This document shows, one piece after another, positions 1 to 8,212 of a stretch of DNA of 55,283 nt. The DNA is taken from positions 1-55,283 of IMG/VR virus record IMGVR_UViG_3300025640_000003; one strand, written 5' to 3'. The position numbers and the translations under genes are program-made. The notes beneath the pieces were generated by a model. The model made no database searches, had not been told where the DNA came from, and saw only the letters and a program-made list of their open reading frames with translations. Numbering within the stretch: the stretch's first letter is position 1; each line of letters starts with the position of its first letter. The stretch comes from a virus.

Positions 1-74
1 GCCTATCGTATGGGGCTGGAAGATGCGGCTACTGTCATGGACCACCGCGCATATGGTTGCAGAATTACTGTAGG
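1..74. repeat. Terminal direct repeat, left copy (circular overlap)
   Basis: Bases 1-74 are identical to 55210-55283. Translation of the gene starting at 55096 continues in frame through this repeat into 1-180, so the simplest reading is that the contig is circular and was cut open here. A true short terminal redundancy of the virion DNA is possible but less likely, because the cut lies inside a gene. Confidence 0.95.
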
Positions 75-180
75 GATGGACCCACAAGGGCAGTGTGAGG
101 GTGGGGCAGAGGACATCCGCGCCATCCTCACACCCACAGACCTTGTGGAACGGGCAATGAAGGAGATGGACAATGAATGA
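1..180 (+). CDS. Hypothetical protein, C-terminal part (gene begins at 55096)
   Basis: Frame 1 is open from the first base to TGA at 178-180. Joined to the piece at 55096-55283 it gives one protein of about 97 residues. The N-terminus (ILKEADELINGERQ) resembles the start of small phage proteins of the DUF6378 kind, but the rest is not recognised. GC content is higher than in the genes that follow, as in the other small genes just before the join. Its stop overlaps the start of the next gene (ATG at 173), so translation is probably coupled. No function can be assigned. Confidence 0.8.
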   Translation, partial: AYRMGLEDAATVMDHRAYGCRITVGMDPQGQCEGGAEDIRAILTPTDLVERAMKEMDNE

Positions 181-505
181 ATATACACCTGCCAGTTGGG
201 TAGTAATTAAGATCGACGGAGATGACCCCCATTATCGTGTACTTGGTGGTTGGTCAGGCGGTTATTTGACAGGAGACTCTTGGAGACTTAATAGCGGTAT
301 CGTCAAGGCAGAATTTGATGGAGACTATTGGTGTTTCTATGGGTCTAGTGGTAGTTGCTACAAGTGTTACGTTGATAACTATGGTCTTAAAATGTCTAAT
401 GCACCTGTATACAACCAACTAAAAGAGAAATACGGTGATGACATAACACTATTAAAAGACCAAGAGTGGGTGCAAAAAGACTGGGACTGGTTGATAGATG
501 AATGA
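173..505 (+). CDS. Hypothetical protein, 110 aa
   Basis: ATG at 173 overlaps the stop of the preceding gene, as expected in a tightly packed phage operon. The protein is rich in Trp, Tyr, Gly and Asp, with a Cys pair in the middle (SCYKC), and has no signal peptide or membrane segment. Such aromatic, acidic small proteins are common in phage early regions. I do not recognise a family. The following gene begins at 498, inside its last codons. Confidence 0.75.
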   Translation: MNEYTPASWVVIKIDGDDPHYRVLGGWSGGYLTGDSWRLNSGIVKAEFDGDYWCFYGSSGSCYKCYVDNYGLKMSNAPVYNQLKEKYGDDITLLKDQEWVQKDWDWLIDE

Positions 506-659
506 AGAACTAAAACAAAAGCTTAGAGACATGAGTACATTAAGTGACTCTAGGACACCTAAGGATGCACTTAAGTATATTGAGTCTCTAGAAAGTGAAC
601 TATTTGAACTTAAGAACGCACCGATACAATTTTTACTAGATCATGGAAAGGGAGAATGA
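498..659 (+). CDS. Hypothetical small protein, 53 aa
   Basis: ATG at 498 sits in the last codons of the previous gene, and TGA at 657-659 overlaps the next start. The sequence is charged and probably helical (MNEELKQKLRDM, then YIESLESELFELKN), suggesting a short coiled coil. The back-to-back overlaps support it as a real gene. Function unknown. Confidence 0.6.
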   Translation: MNEELKQKLRDMSTLSDSRTPKDALKYIESLESELFELKNAPIQFLLDHGKGE

Positions 660-1063
660 TGACTGACTACACAACAACAAAAAACGTGGCTGAGAGTGTC
701 ACAAAAAACTATTCGGAATTGTTGAAAGGATTGAGCGTGGACACGGAAGCAGCTTGGAAGAAACTGTTTGAAGCCTCACTGGAGGAGACAGACAATGTAC
801 GCAGTAGACTGATTAGCCTTGTGGATTCCCTTGTAAAAACTGTGCTTGGAGAAGACTATGATGAGTATGTAACCTCTCTTGTCGTCAAAGAGCTTAAATG
901 GTCTATAGAAAACTTTGAAGAGGGTAATGACCGTTGGGAGACACCTGATAACAGTGCTCATGATCTTGCCTCAATGTACCGTGCACTTGCATACCACATG
1001 GTTCCATCAGAATACAAAGAGTATGTTCAACAGCGTCGAGAGGTGAAGAACAATGAAGTTTAG
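659..1063 (+). CDS. Hypothetical protein, 134 aa
   Basis: The frame also offers ATG at 656, but the AAGGGAG ribosome site at 648-654 is only one base from it and four from ATG 659, so 659 is preferred. The protein is mainly alpha-helical and acidic, with no Cys motif or membrane segment. It overlaps the next gene at 1053. I do not recognise a family. Its place directly upstream of the primase-helicase suggests an early or replication-period accessory role (inference). Confidence 0.7.
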   Translation: MTDYTTTKNVAESVTKNYSELLKGLSVDTEAAWKKLFEASLEETDNVRSRLISLVDSLVKTVLGEDYDEYVTSLVVKELKWSIENFEEGNDRWETPDNSAHDLASMYRALAYHMVPSEYKEYVQQRREVKNNEV

Positions 1064-1217
1064 TGAGAATAGGGTGGATGGTTTTAAGGTTGAATTTGAA
1101 GTACCTAGTTGCTACACAAGCGAAGAGGTCCTAGAAGAGTTTAAGAACTTCCTACGTGCGTGTGGCTATGTAATAGAGTATGATGATGTCTCACCTAAAG
1201 AGGAGTTCTATGAGTAG
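1053..1217 (+). CDS. Hypothetical small protein, 54 aa
   Basis: Starts inside the end of the previous gene (ATG 1053) and ends at TAG 1215-1217, overlapping the primase-helicase start at 1210. The sequence (MKFSENRVDGF, then SEEVLEEFKNFLRACGY) is acidic with a likely helix. It is supported only by its overlaps, and no function is recognised. Confidence 0.6.
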   Translation: MKFSENRVDGFKVEFEVPSCYTSEEVLEEFKNFLRACGYVIEYDDVSPKEEFYE

Positions 1218-2778
1218 TAACCCACACCAACCTTGTCCATATGAAAGCTGTGGCTCAAGTGACGCATTTAACTGGGATGATGGTGGCTTCGGTTTCTGTC
1301 ATGCCTGTAGTCAGTCCTATCCCCAGAAGGGTATGGGTAACACATTTGATTGGGTAGAAGATACATACCCTCTGCCAAAAAGGATAAACCCTATGACTGT
1401 AGAAATTGGAGGCTTTACGTATGACGGTATCCGTTCCATCTCACCTGACGTGTGTAAACTTTACGGTATTCAACTCCAAAAAGATACTGATGGTAATCCT
1501 GTACGGTATGCCTTTAAGTACCCTAGCAACGTAAAGTATCGTGGGTACGACGAAAAGAAGTTCTGGTCTAAGGACAAAGGTTCCTTGCTTGATCTGTTTG
1601 GTCCAGAGTTTAATGCAGGCACAAGTAAGCGTATCTACCTGACTGAGGGGGAGTTTGATGCAGCCTCTTTGTATGAAGTTCTTGGTCAGTCTTACCCCGT
1701 TAAGGGTATCCCCGGTGCAGGTATCGGTGAGAAGTTTATTAAGGCTAACCACGCATACCTAAACTCTTTCAGTGAGATCGTATACGCTGGGGAGTTAGAT
1801 CAAGCAGGTAAGGGTGCTGCTGAGAAGCTCTTCGAGGTATTCCCAGAGAAGTTCTACTTTGTACCTATGACCAAACACAAGGACGCTAACGAGTTCCTTA
1901 TGGCTGGTGATAGTGCAGACCTTAAGTGGGCAGCAGTTAAACCTCAGCGATACTCACCGGATAACTTCTTTTGTTCTGACCAAGACGTAGAGGATGCTAT
2001 CCGTAAGGAGAACCCATACGAGTATGTACCCACAGGTCTTTCAGGTTGGGATGACAAACTACGGGGTCTGGTTAAAGGTGGCATTACTTTCATTAAAGCT
2101 AAGCGTGGACTAGGTAAGACAGAGCTTATTCGTTTCTTTGAGACAGCCATGCTTAAGGATGAGACATGTCGTATTGCTTTACTTCACGCAGAGGAGATGA
2201 AGTCTACAACCTATCGCGCTATGGCATCTTACGAGTTGGGTATTAACGTACGTACAAAGGATGATGCTAAGGCTAATGGTATCCCTGAGGATAAAGTTGT
2301 GGAGGCAGCTAAGAGGGCTACAAAGGGGGAGCGTACAATTATCTTTGAGATGCGTTCTCACGATGATCCTATGAAAATCCTTGAGTATATCCGACTAGCG
2401 GCCACTGTGTATGGTGCAGACTTTATCTTTATCGACCACATCCAACGACTTGCTTATCTCTCTCAGAGTGGTGTTGATGGTGCTACATCTATGCTCACTG
2501 CCCTAGGTTCACGTTCAGCCCAGCTTGCAAAAGAGTTGAACATTGGTGTCGTATTTATCAGTCAAACAAATGACGACGGGCGGACAAAATATGCATCAGC
2601 ACTTGAGGAGGAGGCAATCATCTGTGTTAAGCTTGAACGTGATCTTGAGTCAGAGGATGAGGTAGAGCAAAACACTACAGAGTTCGTGATCGACAAGAAC
2701 CGTCCATTCTCAAAGCTTGGCAGTGCTGGTACCGTCTACTACGATCCTGATACAACTCTATTGACGGAGTCTACCTAA
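1210..2778 (+). CDS. T7 gp4-type DNA primase-helicase
   Basis: Bifunctional replisome protein that makes RNA primers and unwinds DNA at the fork. It has an N-terminal zinc ribbon (Cys 9, 14, 30, 33), then a TOPRIM domain with the acidic LTEGEFD motif near residue 147 and ELDQAG near 195, then a DnaB/RecA-like helicase domain with Walker A AKRGLGKTE at about 297-305, Walker B DFIFIDH at about 404-410, and the SQTNDDGR motif. Length 522 aa is near the 566 aa of T7 gp4. ATG 1210 is chosen over upstream ATGs because AAAGAGGAG lies just before it. It is followed by DNA polymerase, SSB and exonuclease genes, forming a replication module. Confidence 0.95.
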   Translation: MSSNPHQPCPYESCGSSDAFNWDDGGFGFCHACSQSYPQKGMGNTFDWVEDTYPLPKRINPMTVEIGGFTYDGIRSISPDVCKLYGIQLQKDTDGNPVRYAFKYPSNVKYRGYDEKKFWSKDKGSLLDLFGPEFNAGTSKRIYLTEGEFDAASLYEVLGQSYPVKGIPGAGIGEKFIKANHAYLNSFSEIVYAGELDQAGKGAAEKLFEVFPEKFYFVPMTKHKDANEFLMAGDSADLKWAAVKPQRYSPDNFFCSDQDVEDAIRKENPYEYVPTGLSGWDDKLRGLVKGGITFIKAKRGLGKTELIRFFETAMLKDETCRIALLHAEEMKSTTYRAMASYELGINVRTKDDAKANGIPEDKVVEAAKRATKGERTIIFEMRSHDDPMKILEYIRLAATVYGADFIFIDHIQRLAYLSQSGVDGATSMLTALGSRSAQLAKELNIGVVFISQTNDDGRTKYASALEEEAIICVKLERDLESEDEVEQNTTEFVIDKNRPFSKLGSAGTVYYDPDTTLLTEST

Positions 2779-2813
2779 TGACTTAACATTAACTTTTTAC
2801 AAGAGGAGATACA

Positions 2814-4700
2814 ATGACAGCCTACATCTTTGACCTTGAGTCTGACGGTCTTCTCGACACTGTCACAAAGATACACTGTGTGTCTTATACTGAACCTAAC
2901 GGCAAAGAGGTAAAGACTGCTACTACCAAAGAGGGCATAAAAGAGTTTCTTGATAAAGCCACAACACTCATAGGCCACAATATTATTCGCTATGATGTCG
3001 TAGTCCTTGAGAAGATACTTGGGGTTAAGATCAAGCACAAGCTCTATGACACATTACCAATGTCTTGGGTATTCAACCCCAGTAGAGCTAAGCATGGCCT
3101 TGATTCATTCTTTCCTGACTATGGTATTGAGAAACCTAAGATCACGGACTGGGAGAACCTTACCCTACCTGAGTATGTCAACCGCTGTGAAGAAGATGTT
3201 AAGATTAACCAAGCTTTGTGGTTAGACCTTACTAAACGTGCTAACTTTATCTACAAAGACAAGAAAGAGTTGGACAGGTTCTTACAGTATCTTACTTTCA
3301 AGATGAAGTGTGCAGCAAAACAAGAGGAGCTAAAATGGAAAATCGATAAAGACCTTGTCACAAAGTGTGTTGAGACCCTACGACAACAACAAGAAGAGAA
3401 GATCGAAGAGCTAACCAACGTCATGCCTTTACAAAAAGTTTACGCTAAGAGAGGTAAACCTAAGGTTATGGAGAAGAAGGATGGCTCTATGTCTGCTAAC
3501 GCAGAGAAGTGGTTTGAGTTGTTAGAGTCAGAAGGGTTGCCAAAGGACCACAAAGGCCCTGTGAGTGTCCTTAAAGAGCTTAAGCAGGCTAACCCCAAGT
3601 CCTCTGATCAGGTTAAAGAGTGGTTGTTTAGTCTGGGTTGGGTTCCTTGTACCTTTGACTACAAAAAGAATGAGGATGGAACTGAGCGAACTGTACCTCA
3701 GGTACGTAAAGATGGGGAACTCACTAGATCAGTCAAGCTTCTTATCGATAAAGACCCTGCGGTAGAAGTTCTTGATGGTCTTACTGTTATTCAACACAGG
3801 TTGTCTATCTTTGAGGGTTTGCTTGATGCAGAGGTTGATGGCTATGTTAAGGCAGAGGTTGGGGGTCTTACAAACACCTTTAGGTTCAAACACAATAAGC
3901 CTTTGGTTAATCTCCCCGGTGTTGACAAGCCTTGGGGTAAAGAGATTAGAGGTTCCTTGATAGCCCCTGAGGGTTACGTATTGTGTGGCTCAGACATGGT
4001 CTCTCTTGAGTCAACAACTAAGCGTCACTTTATCTACCCCTATGACCCAGAGTATGTTGCAGAGATGTCACAAGAAGGTTTTGACGAGCACCTAGACCTA
4101 GCGGTTAAAGCGGGACATCTTAGCTCAGAGGACTACGACTTTTATACAAGATCAGATGAGGAGACAGTGAATGATGTAGCTAGGTTTAAGGGTATCAAGA
4201 AGGTACGTAAAAAGTTCAAGCCAGTAAATTACAGCGCAGTGTATGGTGTCAGGGAGCTTAAACTTTCTAGAACCACTGGCATGGGTAAAGCAGAGGCAAG
4301 AGATATGTTAGCTGCATACTGGAGACGCAACTGGGCGGTCAACAAGTTTGCTACTGATAGAGAGGCCGGGGTACGTACAATCGCAGGTCAGATGTGGATA
4401 CAAAACCCAGTGAGTAAGTTCTGGCACCCGCTGAGGTTCAAGAAGGATATCTTTTCTACACTGAATCAAGGTACTGGTGTGTTCTGTTTTGACACTTGGA
4501 TTGCCTTCTATTCTTCTCGTCGTCCGGATATCCTAGGGCAGTTTCATGACGAGACAATTAACCCCGTCAAGATCGGAAAGGAGGAAGATCATGAGGCTAC
4601 ACTTCGTTGGGCTATCGCCATGACAAACAAGAAACTCAAGCTTAACATTGACTTAGACATCGATGTACAATTTGGGTCTAACTATGCACAAATCCATTGA
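2814..4700 (+). CDS. Family A (T7-like) DNA polymerase with 3'-5' exonuclease
   Basis: Replicative polymerase of 628 aa, shorter than T7 gp5 (704). Exonuclease motifs: Exo I FDLES (D7, E9), Exo II GHNIIRYD (N56, D61), Exo III Y121-x3-E-x2-D128. Polymerase motif A contains GSDMVSLES (D394). Motif B follows R465-x3-K469-x3-Y473-x3-Y477-G478. Motif C is FHDE (H578, D579, E580). Tyr473 corresponds to E. coli Pol I Phe762 and T7 Tyr526. An AGAGGAGA ribosome site precedes ATG 2814. It probably works with the primase-helicase, SSB and host thioredoxin-like factors; the last is inference. Confidence 0.95.
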   Translation: MTAYIFDLESDGLLDTVTKIHCVSYTEPNGKEVKTATTKEGIKEFLDKATTLIGHNIIRYDVVVLEKILGVKIKHKLYDTLPMSWVFNPSRAKHGLDSFFPDYGIEKPKITDWENLTLPEYVNRCEEDVKINQALWLDLTKRANFIYKDKKELDRFLQYLTFKMKCAAKQEELKWKIDKDLVTKCVETLRQQQEEKIEELTNVMPLQKVYAKRGKPKVMEKKDGSMSANAEKWFELLESEGLPKDHKGPVSVLKELKQANPKSSDQVKEWLFSLGWVPCTFDYKKNEDGTERTVPQVRKDGELTRSVKLLIDKDPAVEVLDGLTVIQHRLSIFEGLLDAEVDGYVKAEVGGLTNTFRFKHNKPLVNLPGVDKPWGKEIRGSLIAPEGYVLCGSDMVSLESTTKRHFIYPYDPEYVAEMSQEGFDEHLDLAVKAGHLSSEDYDFYTRSDEETVNDVARFKGIKKVRKKFKPVNYSAVYGVRELKLSRTTGMGKAEARDMLAAYWRRNWAVNKFATDREAGVRTIAGQMWIQNPVSKFWHPLRFKKDIFSTLNQGTGVFCFDTWIAFYSSRRPDILGQFHDETINPVKIGKEEDHEATLRWAIAMTNKKLKLNIDLDIDVQFGSNYAQIH

Positions 4701-4751
4701 CACATACAGTCAAAACGTGCGACAATTCAATTATGGTAAGGAGTAAGACAT

Positions 4752-4892
4752 ATGGGTTTCAATAAGAAGACTTGGGACAAAGACTATACTGGATCAAAAG
4801 GTCTACGGCAATTGTCCAGAGAAGATGCAGCACTAAAGGGGTACTCCTCTAAGAAAACTGTAAAGAAGACAAAAGAAAAGGAAAGCAAATAA
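4752..4892 (+). CDS. Hypothetical basic small protein, 46 aa
   Basis: ATG 4752 follows GGTAAGGAG at a suitable distance. The stop TAA (4890-4892) overlaps the ATG of the SSB gene at 4892. The product is lysine-rich at its C-terminus (KKTVKKTKEKESK) and may bind nucleic acid, but no family is recognised. The 51 bases between the polymerase stop and this start hold no other convincing gene. Confidence 0.6.
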   Translation: MGFNKKTWDKDYTGSKGLRQLSREDAALKGYSSKKTVKKTKEKESK

Positions 4893-5443
4893 TGGCTACT
4901 CGTAAAGTAAAACTGACAGGTCTTGGGTATTGGGCTAAAGTGTTTGAGGATAACCGCGATCTGACAGGCTTTGAGGATGCACTTAAAGATGTTGGTGGGC
5001 AGACCACTATCGACATGGACCTTGATGGGGACATGATGGACAAGCTTCGTGCATCCAAGTCCATGAAGAAAGGTTCAGATAGTCTAGACAATGATGGCCT
5101 GACACGGGTTAAGTTTACTCGTAAGTGGGAAGAGAACTACGGGGGTGGTGCACCTAAGGTGGTTAAGTCAGATGGTTCTGTCTGGGACTTTGATGAAGAC
5201 GGTCCTATCGGTAACGGTTCTGTGGTTGAAGTTATTTTGTCTGTGTACGATACCTCTCGTAAGTCTATCGTAGGTACACGACTTGATAAGGTTAAAGTGC
5301 TTGAGCACGTTAAGTACGAACCTGACGAAGACGACGAGGATGATCGACCTGCACCACCCAAACAAGATCGGCAACCAACATCGGCACCAAAGACAAAAGT
5401 TTTGCCTGTAGATGATCTTGAGGAGGACGAAATTCCTTTTTGA
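4892..5443 (+). CDS. ssb: Single-stranded DNA-binding protein
   Basis: 183-aa protein with a mixed N-terminal OB-fold-sized domain (residues 1-135) and a disordered acidic tail ending DDLEEDEIPF. That tail closely resembles the protein-recruiting tip of bacterial SSBs (DDDIPF). Phage SSBs with such a tail coat single strands at the fork and recruit replication and recombination partners. It lies between the polymerase and the PD-(D/E)XK exonuclease, which fits this role. Assignment rests on the tail, size and position, since the OB fold itself is not obvious by eye. Confidence 0.85.
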   Translation: MATRKVKLTGLGYWAKVFEDNRDLTGFEDALKDVGGQTTIDMDLDGDMMDKLRASKSMKKGSDSLDNDGLTRVKFTRKWEENYGGGAPKVVKSDGSVWDFDEDGPIGNGSVVEVILSVYDTSRKSIVGTRLDKVKVLEHVKYEPDEDDEDDRPAPPKQDRQPTSAPKTKVLPVDDLEEDEIPF

Positions 5444-5457
5444 TGTGAGGCACCAAC

Positions 5458-5485
5458 AGTACCCCTGAGTGATCTTGGGGGTACT
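5458..5485 (+). other. Stem-loop between ssb and exonuclease genes
   Basis: AGTACCCC (5458-5465) pairs perfectly with GGGGTACT (5478-5485) around a 12-base loop. No T-run follows, so it is a weak terminator at best. It may be a processing or mRNA-stability element that uncouples SSB levels from the genes downstream. Confidence 0.6.
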
Positions 5486-5506
5486 CCAACATAAAAAGGA
5501 TGTGAT

Positions 5507-6355
5507 ATGAAGACTCTAGACCAACTAATACCAGACATCTACAAGGTTATCGAAGGTAACGGTGGGTGGGATGCGACAGTAACCAAGTTCTTATCTGAGG
5601 GTATCTCAGAGGTAGCAGAGCAACGGTTCACAGGTGAGCAGAAACCACGCAACTACCTTAGCCTATCATCTCTGGGTACACCATGTAAACGTAAGCTATG
5701 GTACAAGATTAACGAGACAGAAAAGTCTGAGAAACTGACAGCAGAGAGCTTAGGTACTTTCTTTTACGGAGATTTGCTTGAGGTTCTCGTTATTGCTCTT
5801 GCAAAGGCAGCAGGGCATAAAGTTGAGGGTGCTCAAGACAGAGTTGACGTGCATGGCATTAAGGGCCACATGGACTGCATCATCGACGGTGTGGTTGTGG
5901 ATGTTAAGTCTGCTTCTAAGTACAGCTTTGAGAAGTTTAAGAAGCACGAGTTGAAAGAGAATGACCCTTTCGGTTATATCAGCCAGCTTAGTTCCTACCT
6001 TTACGCTTCAAAGAAAGATAAGAGGGTCATCAACAAACACGAGGCCTGCTTTCTTGTCGTCCAAAAAGATCGGTTCAAACTCTGTCTAGACCGCTACGAT
6101 TTCACAGAAGAGCTTAAGAATAAAGGACAAGAGATTGAAGATATCAAAGCTATGGTTGCAGGTCCGATCCCAGTTGATAGGATTCCTCCTGTACCTCAAT
6201 CTAAGACTTCACCTAATACTAAACTCGACATCCAGTGTCAATACTGTGAGTTTCGTAAACACTGCTATCCAGAGACCAGAACTTTTATATATTCTTCCGG
6301 ACCTTTGCACCTTGTTGACGTGAAGAAAACCCCTAATGTACCGGAGGTAACATGA
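5507..6355 (+). CDS. PD-(D/E)XK exonuclease, Cas4/RecB-like with iron-sulphur cysteines
   Basis: 282-aa nuclease. The core is GHMDCIIDG (D123) followed by VVVDVKSAS (D132, K134), matching the D...(D/E)xK motif. Four cysteines are placed as in Cas4/AddB iron-sulphur nucleases: C60 near the N-terminus (TPCKRKLW), and C244, C247 and C253 near the C-terminus (CQYCEFRKHC). In phage replication modules such proteins probably act in 5' end resection or recombination. ATG 5507 follows an AAAAAGGATG ribosome site. Its end overlaps the next start by one codon. Confidence 0.9.
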   Translation: MKTLDQLIPDIYKVIEGNGGWDATVTKFLSEGISEVAEQRFTGEQKPRNYLSLSSLGTPCKRKLWYKINETEKSEKLTAESLGTFFYGDLLEVLVIALAKAAGHKVEGAQDRVDVHGIKGHMDCIIDGVVVDVKSASKYSFEKFKKHELKENDPFGYISQLSSYLYASKKDKRVINKHEACFLVVQKDRFKLCLDRYDFTEELKNKGQEIEDIKAMVAGPIPVDRIPPVPQSKTSPNTKLDIQCQYCEFRKHCYPETRTFIYSSGPLHLVDVKKTPNVPEVT

Positions 6356-6525
6356 CTTATCTTGCTACTTGGATGTACCTGTTGGGTATGTACCTTACTT
6401 ACGAAGCGCCTTTAGATGCAGATGAAGCCTACCCAGAGTTAAGTTTCGCTGATTACCTAGCTCTGTTGTTCTGGCCCATCTCTCTACCAATCATCTTTAT
6501 CTACGCTTTTTTGTTCTATGAGTAG
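6352..6525 (+). CDS. Small predicted membrane protein, 57 aa
   Basis: ATG 6352 overlaps the exonuclease stop after the ribosome site GGAGGTAA, and TAG 6523-6525 overlaps the next gene. Two hydrophobic stretches (YLATWMYLLGMYLTY and YLALLFWPISLPIIF) flank an acidic loop, so it should span the inner membrane twice. No family recognised. A small early membrane protein could act in superinfection exclusion or host takeover, but that is speculation. Confidence 0.7.
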   Translation: MTYLATWMYLLGMYLTYEAPLDADEAYPELSFADYLALLFWPISLPIIFIYAFLFYE

Positions 6526-6865
6526 GGCAAGGGCAGCTAAGCAGAAGGGTAGACTAGGGCAGCAGGAAATACGTGATGCTATCCTTGAGAAGTTCCCAGA
6601 GCTTGAACCTGATGATGTGAAGTCTACAACAATGGGTGACGGTGGGGAAGACATTCAACTTTCTCCAGCAGCACGTAAACTTCTACCAATCACCATTGAG
6701 GTTAAGCGTAGGAAGTCCGGGATGAAAACTGCTTACGATTATATTAACCAAGCTAAGGCCCACAAGAAGGGTGAGCCAGTTGTATTTTTTCGTGCAGATA
6801 GACAAGAGTGGATAACCATGATAAGCTTGGACCATTACTTAGACCTTATTAGGAGACCTAAATGA
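6518..6865 (+). CDS. Putative PD-(D/E)XK endonuclease / resolvase-like
   Basis: 115-aa protein with an N-terminal KQKGRLGQQEIRDAI helix, a GGEDIQLSPAAR motif (about residues 48-58) and ITIEVKRR (E-V-K, about 64-66). This pattern matches the small phage endonucleases related to Holliday-junction resolvases. It probably trims or resolves branched replication intermediates, the role played by endonuclease I in T7. Start ATG 6518 overlaps the preceding membrane protein gene. Confidence 0.75.
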   Translation: MSRARAAKQKGRLGQQEIRDAILEKFPELEPDDVKSTTMGDGGEDIQLSPAARKLLPITIEVKRRKSGMKTAYDYINQAKAHKKGEPVVFFRADRQEWITMISLDHYLDLIRRPK

Positions 6866-7122
6866 ATTTTCTTAAGAAGCTTTTCAGAAAGAAACCTCCA
6901 GAGCTACCACCACTAAAACTCTGGGGTATCATAGAGGGACCATTTCACCGGGATGAAGTTGAAGGTGCATATGACGAAGAGTTAGAGTGGATGCTACTCA
7001 TGAAGGTTTCAGTCGGAGATGAGGTAAAAGATTCAGAAGTCTGGTTTGAAACCTATGAAGAAGTCTACAAGATCAAGAAGTACTTTGATAAAAATATTGA
7101 GCCTATGGAGGTTAAGAGATGA
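6862..7122 (+). CDS. Hypothetical protein, 86 aa
   Basis: The start overlaps the stop of the previous gene (ATGA type). A basic, proline-rich N-terminus (FLKKLFRKKPPELPPL) is followed by an acidic C-terminal part. There is no membrane segment or known motif. Overlapping starts and stops on both sides support it as a translated gene of the replication operon. Confidence 0.7.
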   Translation: MNFLKKLFRKKPPELPPLKLWGIIEGPFHRDEVEGAYDEELEWMLLMKVSVGDEVKDSEVWFETYEEVYKIKKYFDKNIEPMEVKR

Positions 7123-7436
7123 AAGAGCAAGAACTAATCGATGAGATCATGGACTGGTTTGATTTCGGTAAAGTAGCTAAGGTTATGGAAACACTGGAGT
7201 GGAAGTGGGCTAATCTTGATATTGGTTTTTATATACCAGTTGAGTCTGAGATTAGAAATATTGCACGTAAAAATTTGACTAAAGCAGTTAAGTATGGAAA
7301 AGGTCAGGGTAGACGCTATGTGATATCTACAGGGGGATTTACTTACACGTACGACCCTCAAGACAGTGAGCTTACTTTAGATTTTAATGTTTGTAGCCAC
7401 AGTGCATTCCCAAGACAGGATAACCTTTTTCAATGA
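7119..7436 (+). CDS. Hypothetical protein, 105 aa
   Basis: ATG 7119 overlaps the stop of the preceding gene, and the next gene begins at 7433. The N-terminus is an acidic helix and the C-terminal half is predicted beta-rich (RYVISTGGFTYTYDP). No conserved catalytic pattern is visible and no family is recognised. Confidence 0.7.
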   Translation: MKEQELIDEIMDWFDFGKVAKVMETLEWKWANLDIGFYIPVESEIRNIARKNLTKAVKYGKGQGRRYVISTGGFTYTYDPQDSELTLDFNVCSHSAFPRQDNLFQ

Positions 7437-8212
7437 CACGCACAACAGTAGTATTTTCATGCGCTCACACATCACCTGAGGTAAATAATAAAAGGTTTGA
7501 CTGGCTTGGTTCCTTTCTCTTTGACCTAAAACCTGACATGGTGATCGACCTTGGTGACGGTGCCGACATGAAGAGCCTCAATAGCTTTGACGAGCGATAC
7601 CCTAAAGAGATTGTAAACAATAACTATGCTCGGGATATCAACCACTACAATGAGGCACAAGATCGTCTAAGACTTAAGTTCCGTAAGAACAAAAAGAAGA
7701 GACCTTACTGGGTTGGTATGGAAGGTAACCATGAAAATAGAATCAAAAAAGCTATTGCACATAACCCACGAATCGAGGGAAAAGAGTACGGGGTATCCTT
7801 CGGCCATCTTCAAACAGACCACTGGTTCGACGACTACCACGAGTACCACAATTCTGCCCCCGCCATCTCTGATTATGATGGTGTATCTTATGCTCATTAC
7901 TTTGGTTCTGGTAACTACGGGACAGCTGTTTCTGGTGTTCACCATGCTTACTCCCTCCTCCAACTACGTAATCACAGCTCTACTTGTGGTCACAGCCATA
8001 AACGTGATGTTTACTTTAAAGACAGCGCACACCCTGTACCGATTATTGGCTTGGTCGCGGGCTGCTTCAAAGGCGGAGAAGAATCATGGGCGGGGCAGGC
8101 CAACCACGATTGGGCCCACGGGGTAGTTGTTAAACGTAACGTAAGTCAAGGACAGTATGATTTTGAGTGGGTTAGCATGAAAGCACTTGAGGACGCGTAT
8201 GGAAACGGGTAG
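7433..8212 (+). CDS. Calcineurin-like metallophosphoesterase
   Basis: 259-aa metallophosphoesterase. Visible motifs: GD near residues 41-42 (DLGDGAD), GNHE at 98-101, a histidine-rich middle, and GHSH in CGHSHKRD near residue 185. The first metal motif, usually DxH, appears as C10-A-H12, so one ligand is altered. Phage members of this superfamily may act as nucleases or phosphatases; the substrate here is unknown. A second, canonical member lies at 11568-12092. The following HNH gene starts inside its 3' end. Confidence 0.85.
   Translation: MTRTTVVFSCAHTSPEVNNKRFDWLGSFLFDLKPDMVIDLGDGADMKSLNSFDERYPKEIVNNNYARDINHYNEAQDRLRLKFRKNKKKRPYWVGMEGNHENRIKKAIAHNPRIEGKEYGVSFGHLQTDHWFDDYHEYHNSAPAISDYDGVSYAHYFGSGNYGTAVSGVHHAYSLLQLRNHSSTCGHSHKRDVYFKDSAHPVPIIGLVAGCFKGGEESWAGQANHDWAHGVVVKRNVSQGQYDFEWVSMKALEDAYGNG

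Noticed and set aside
4684-4746. 20-codon frame between polymerase and the 46-aa gene
   Set aside because: No ribosome site and too short to judge.
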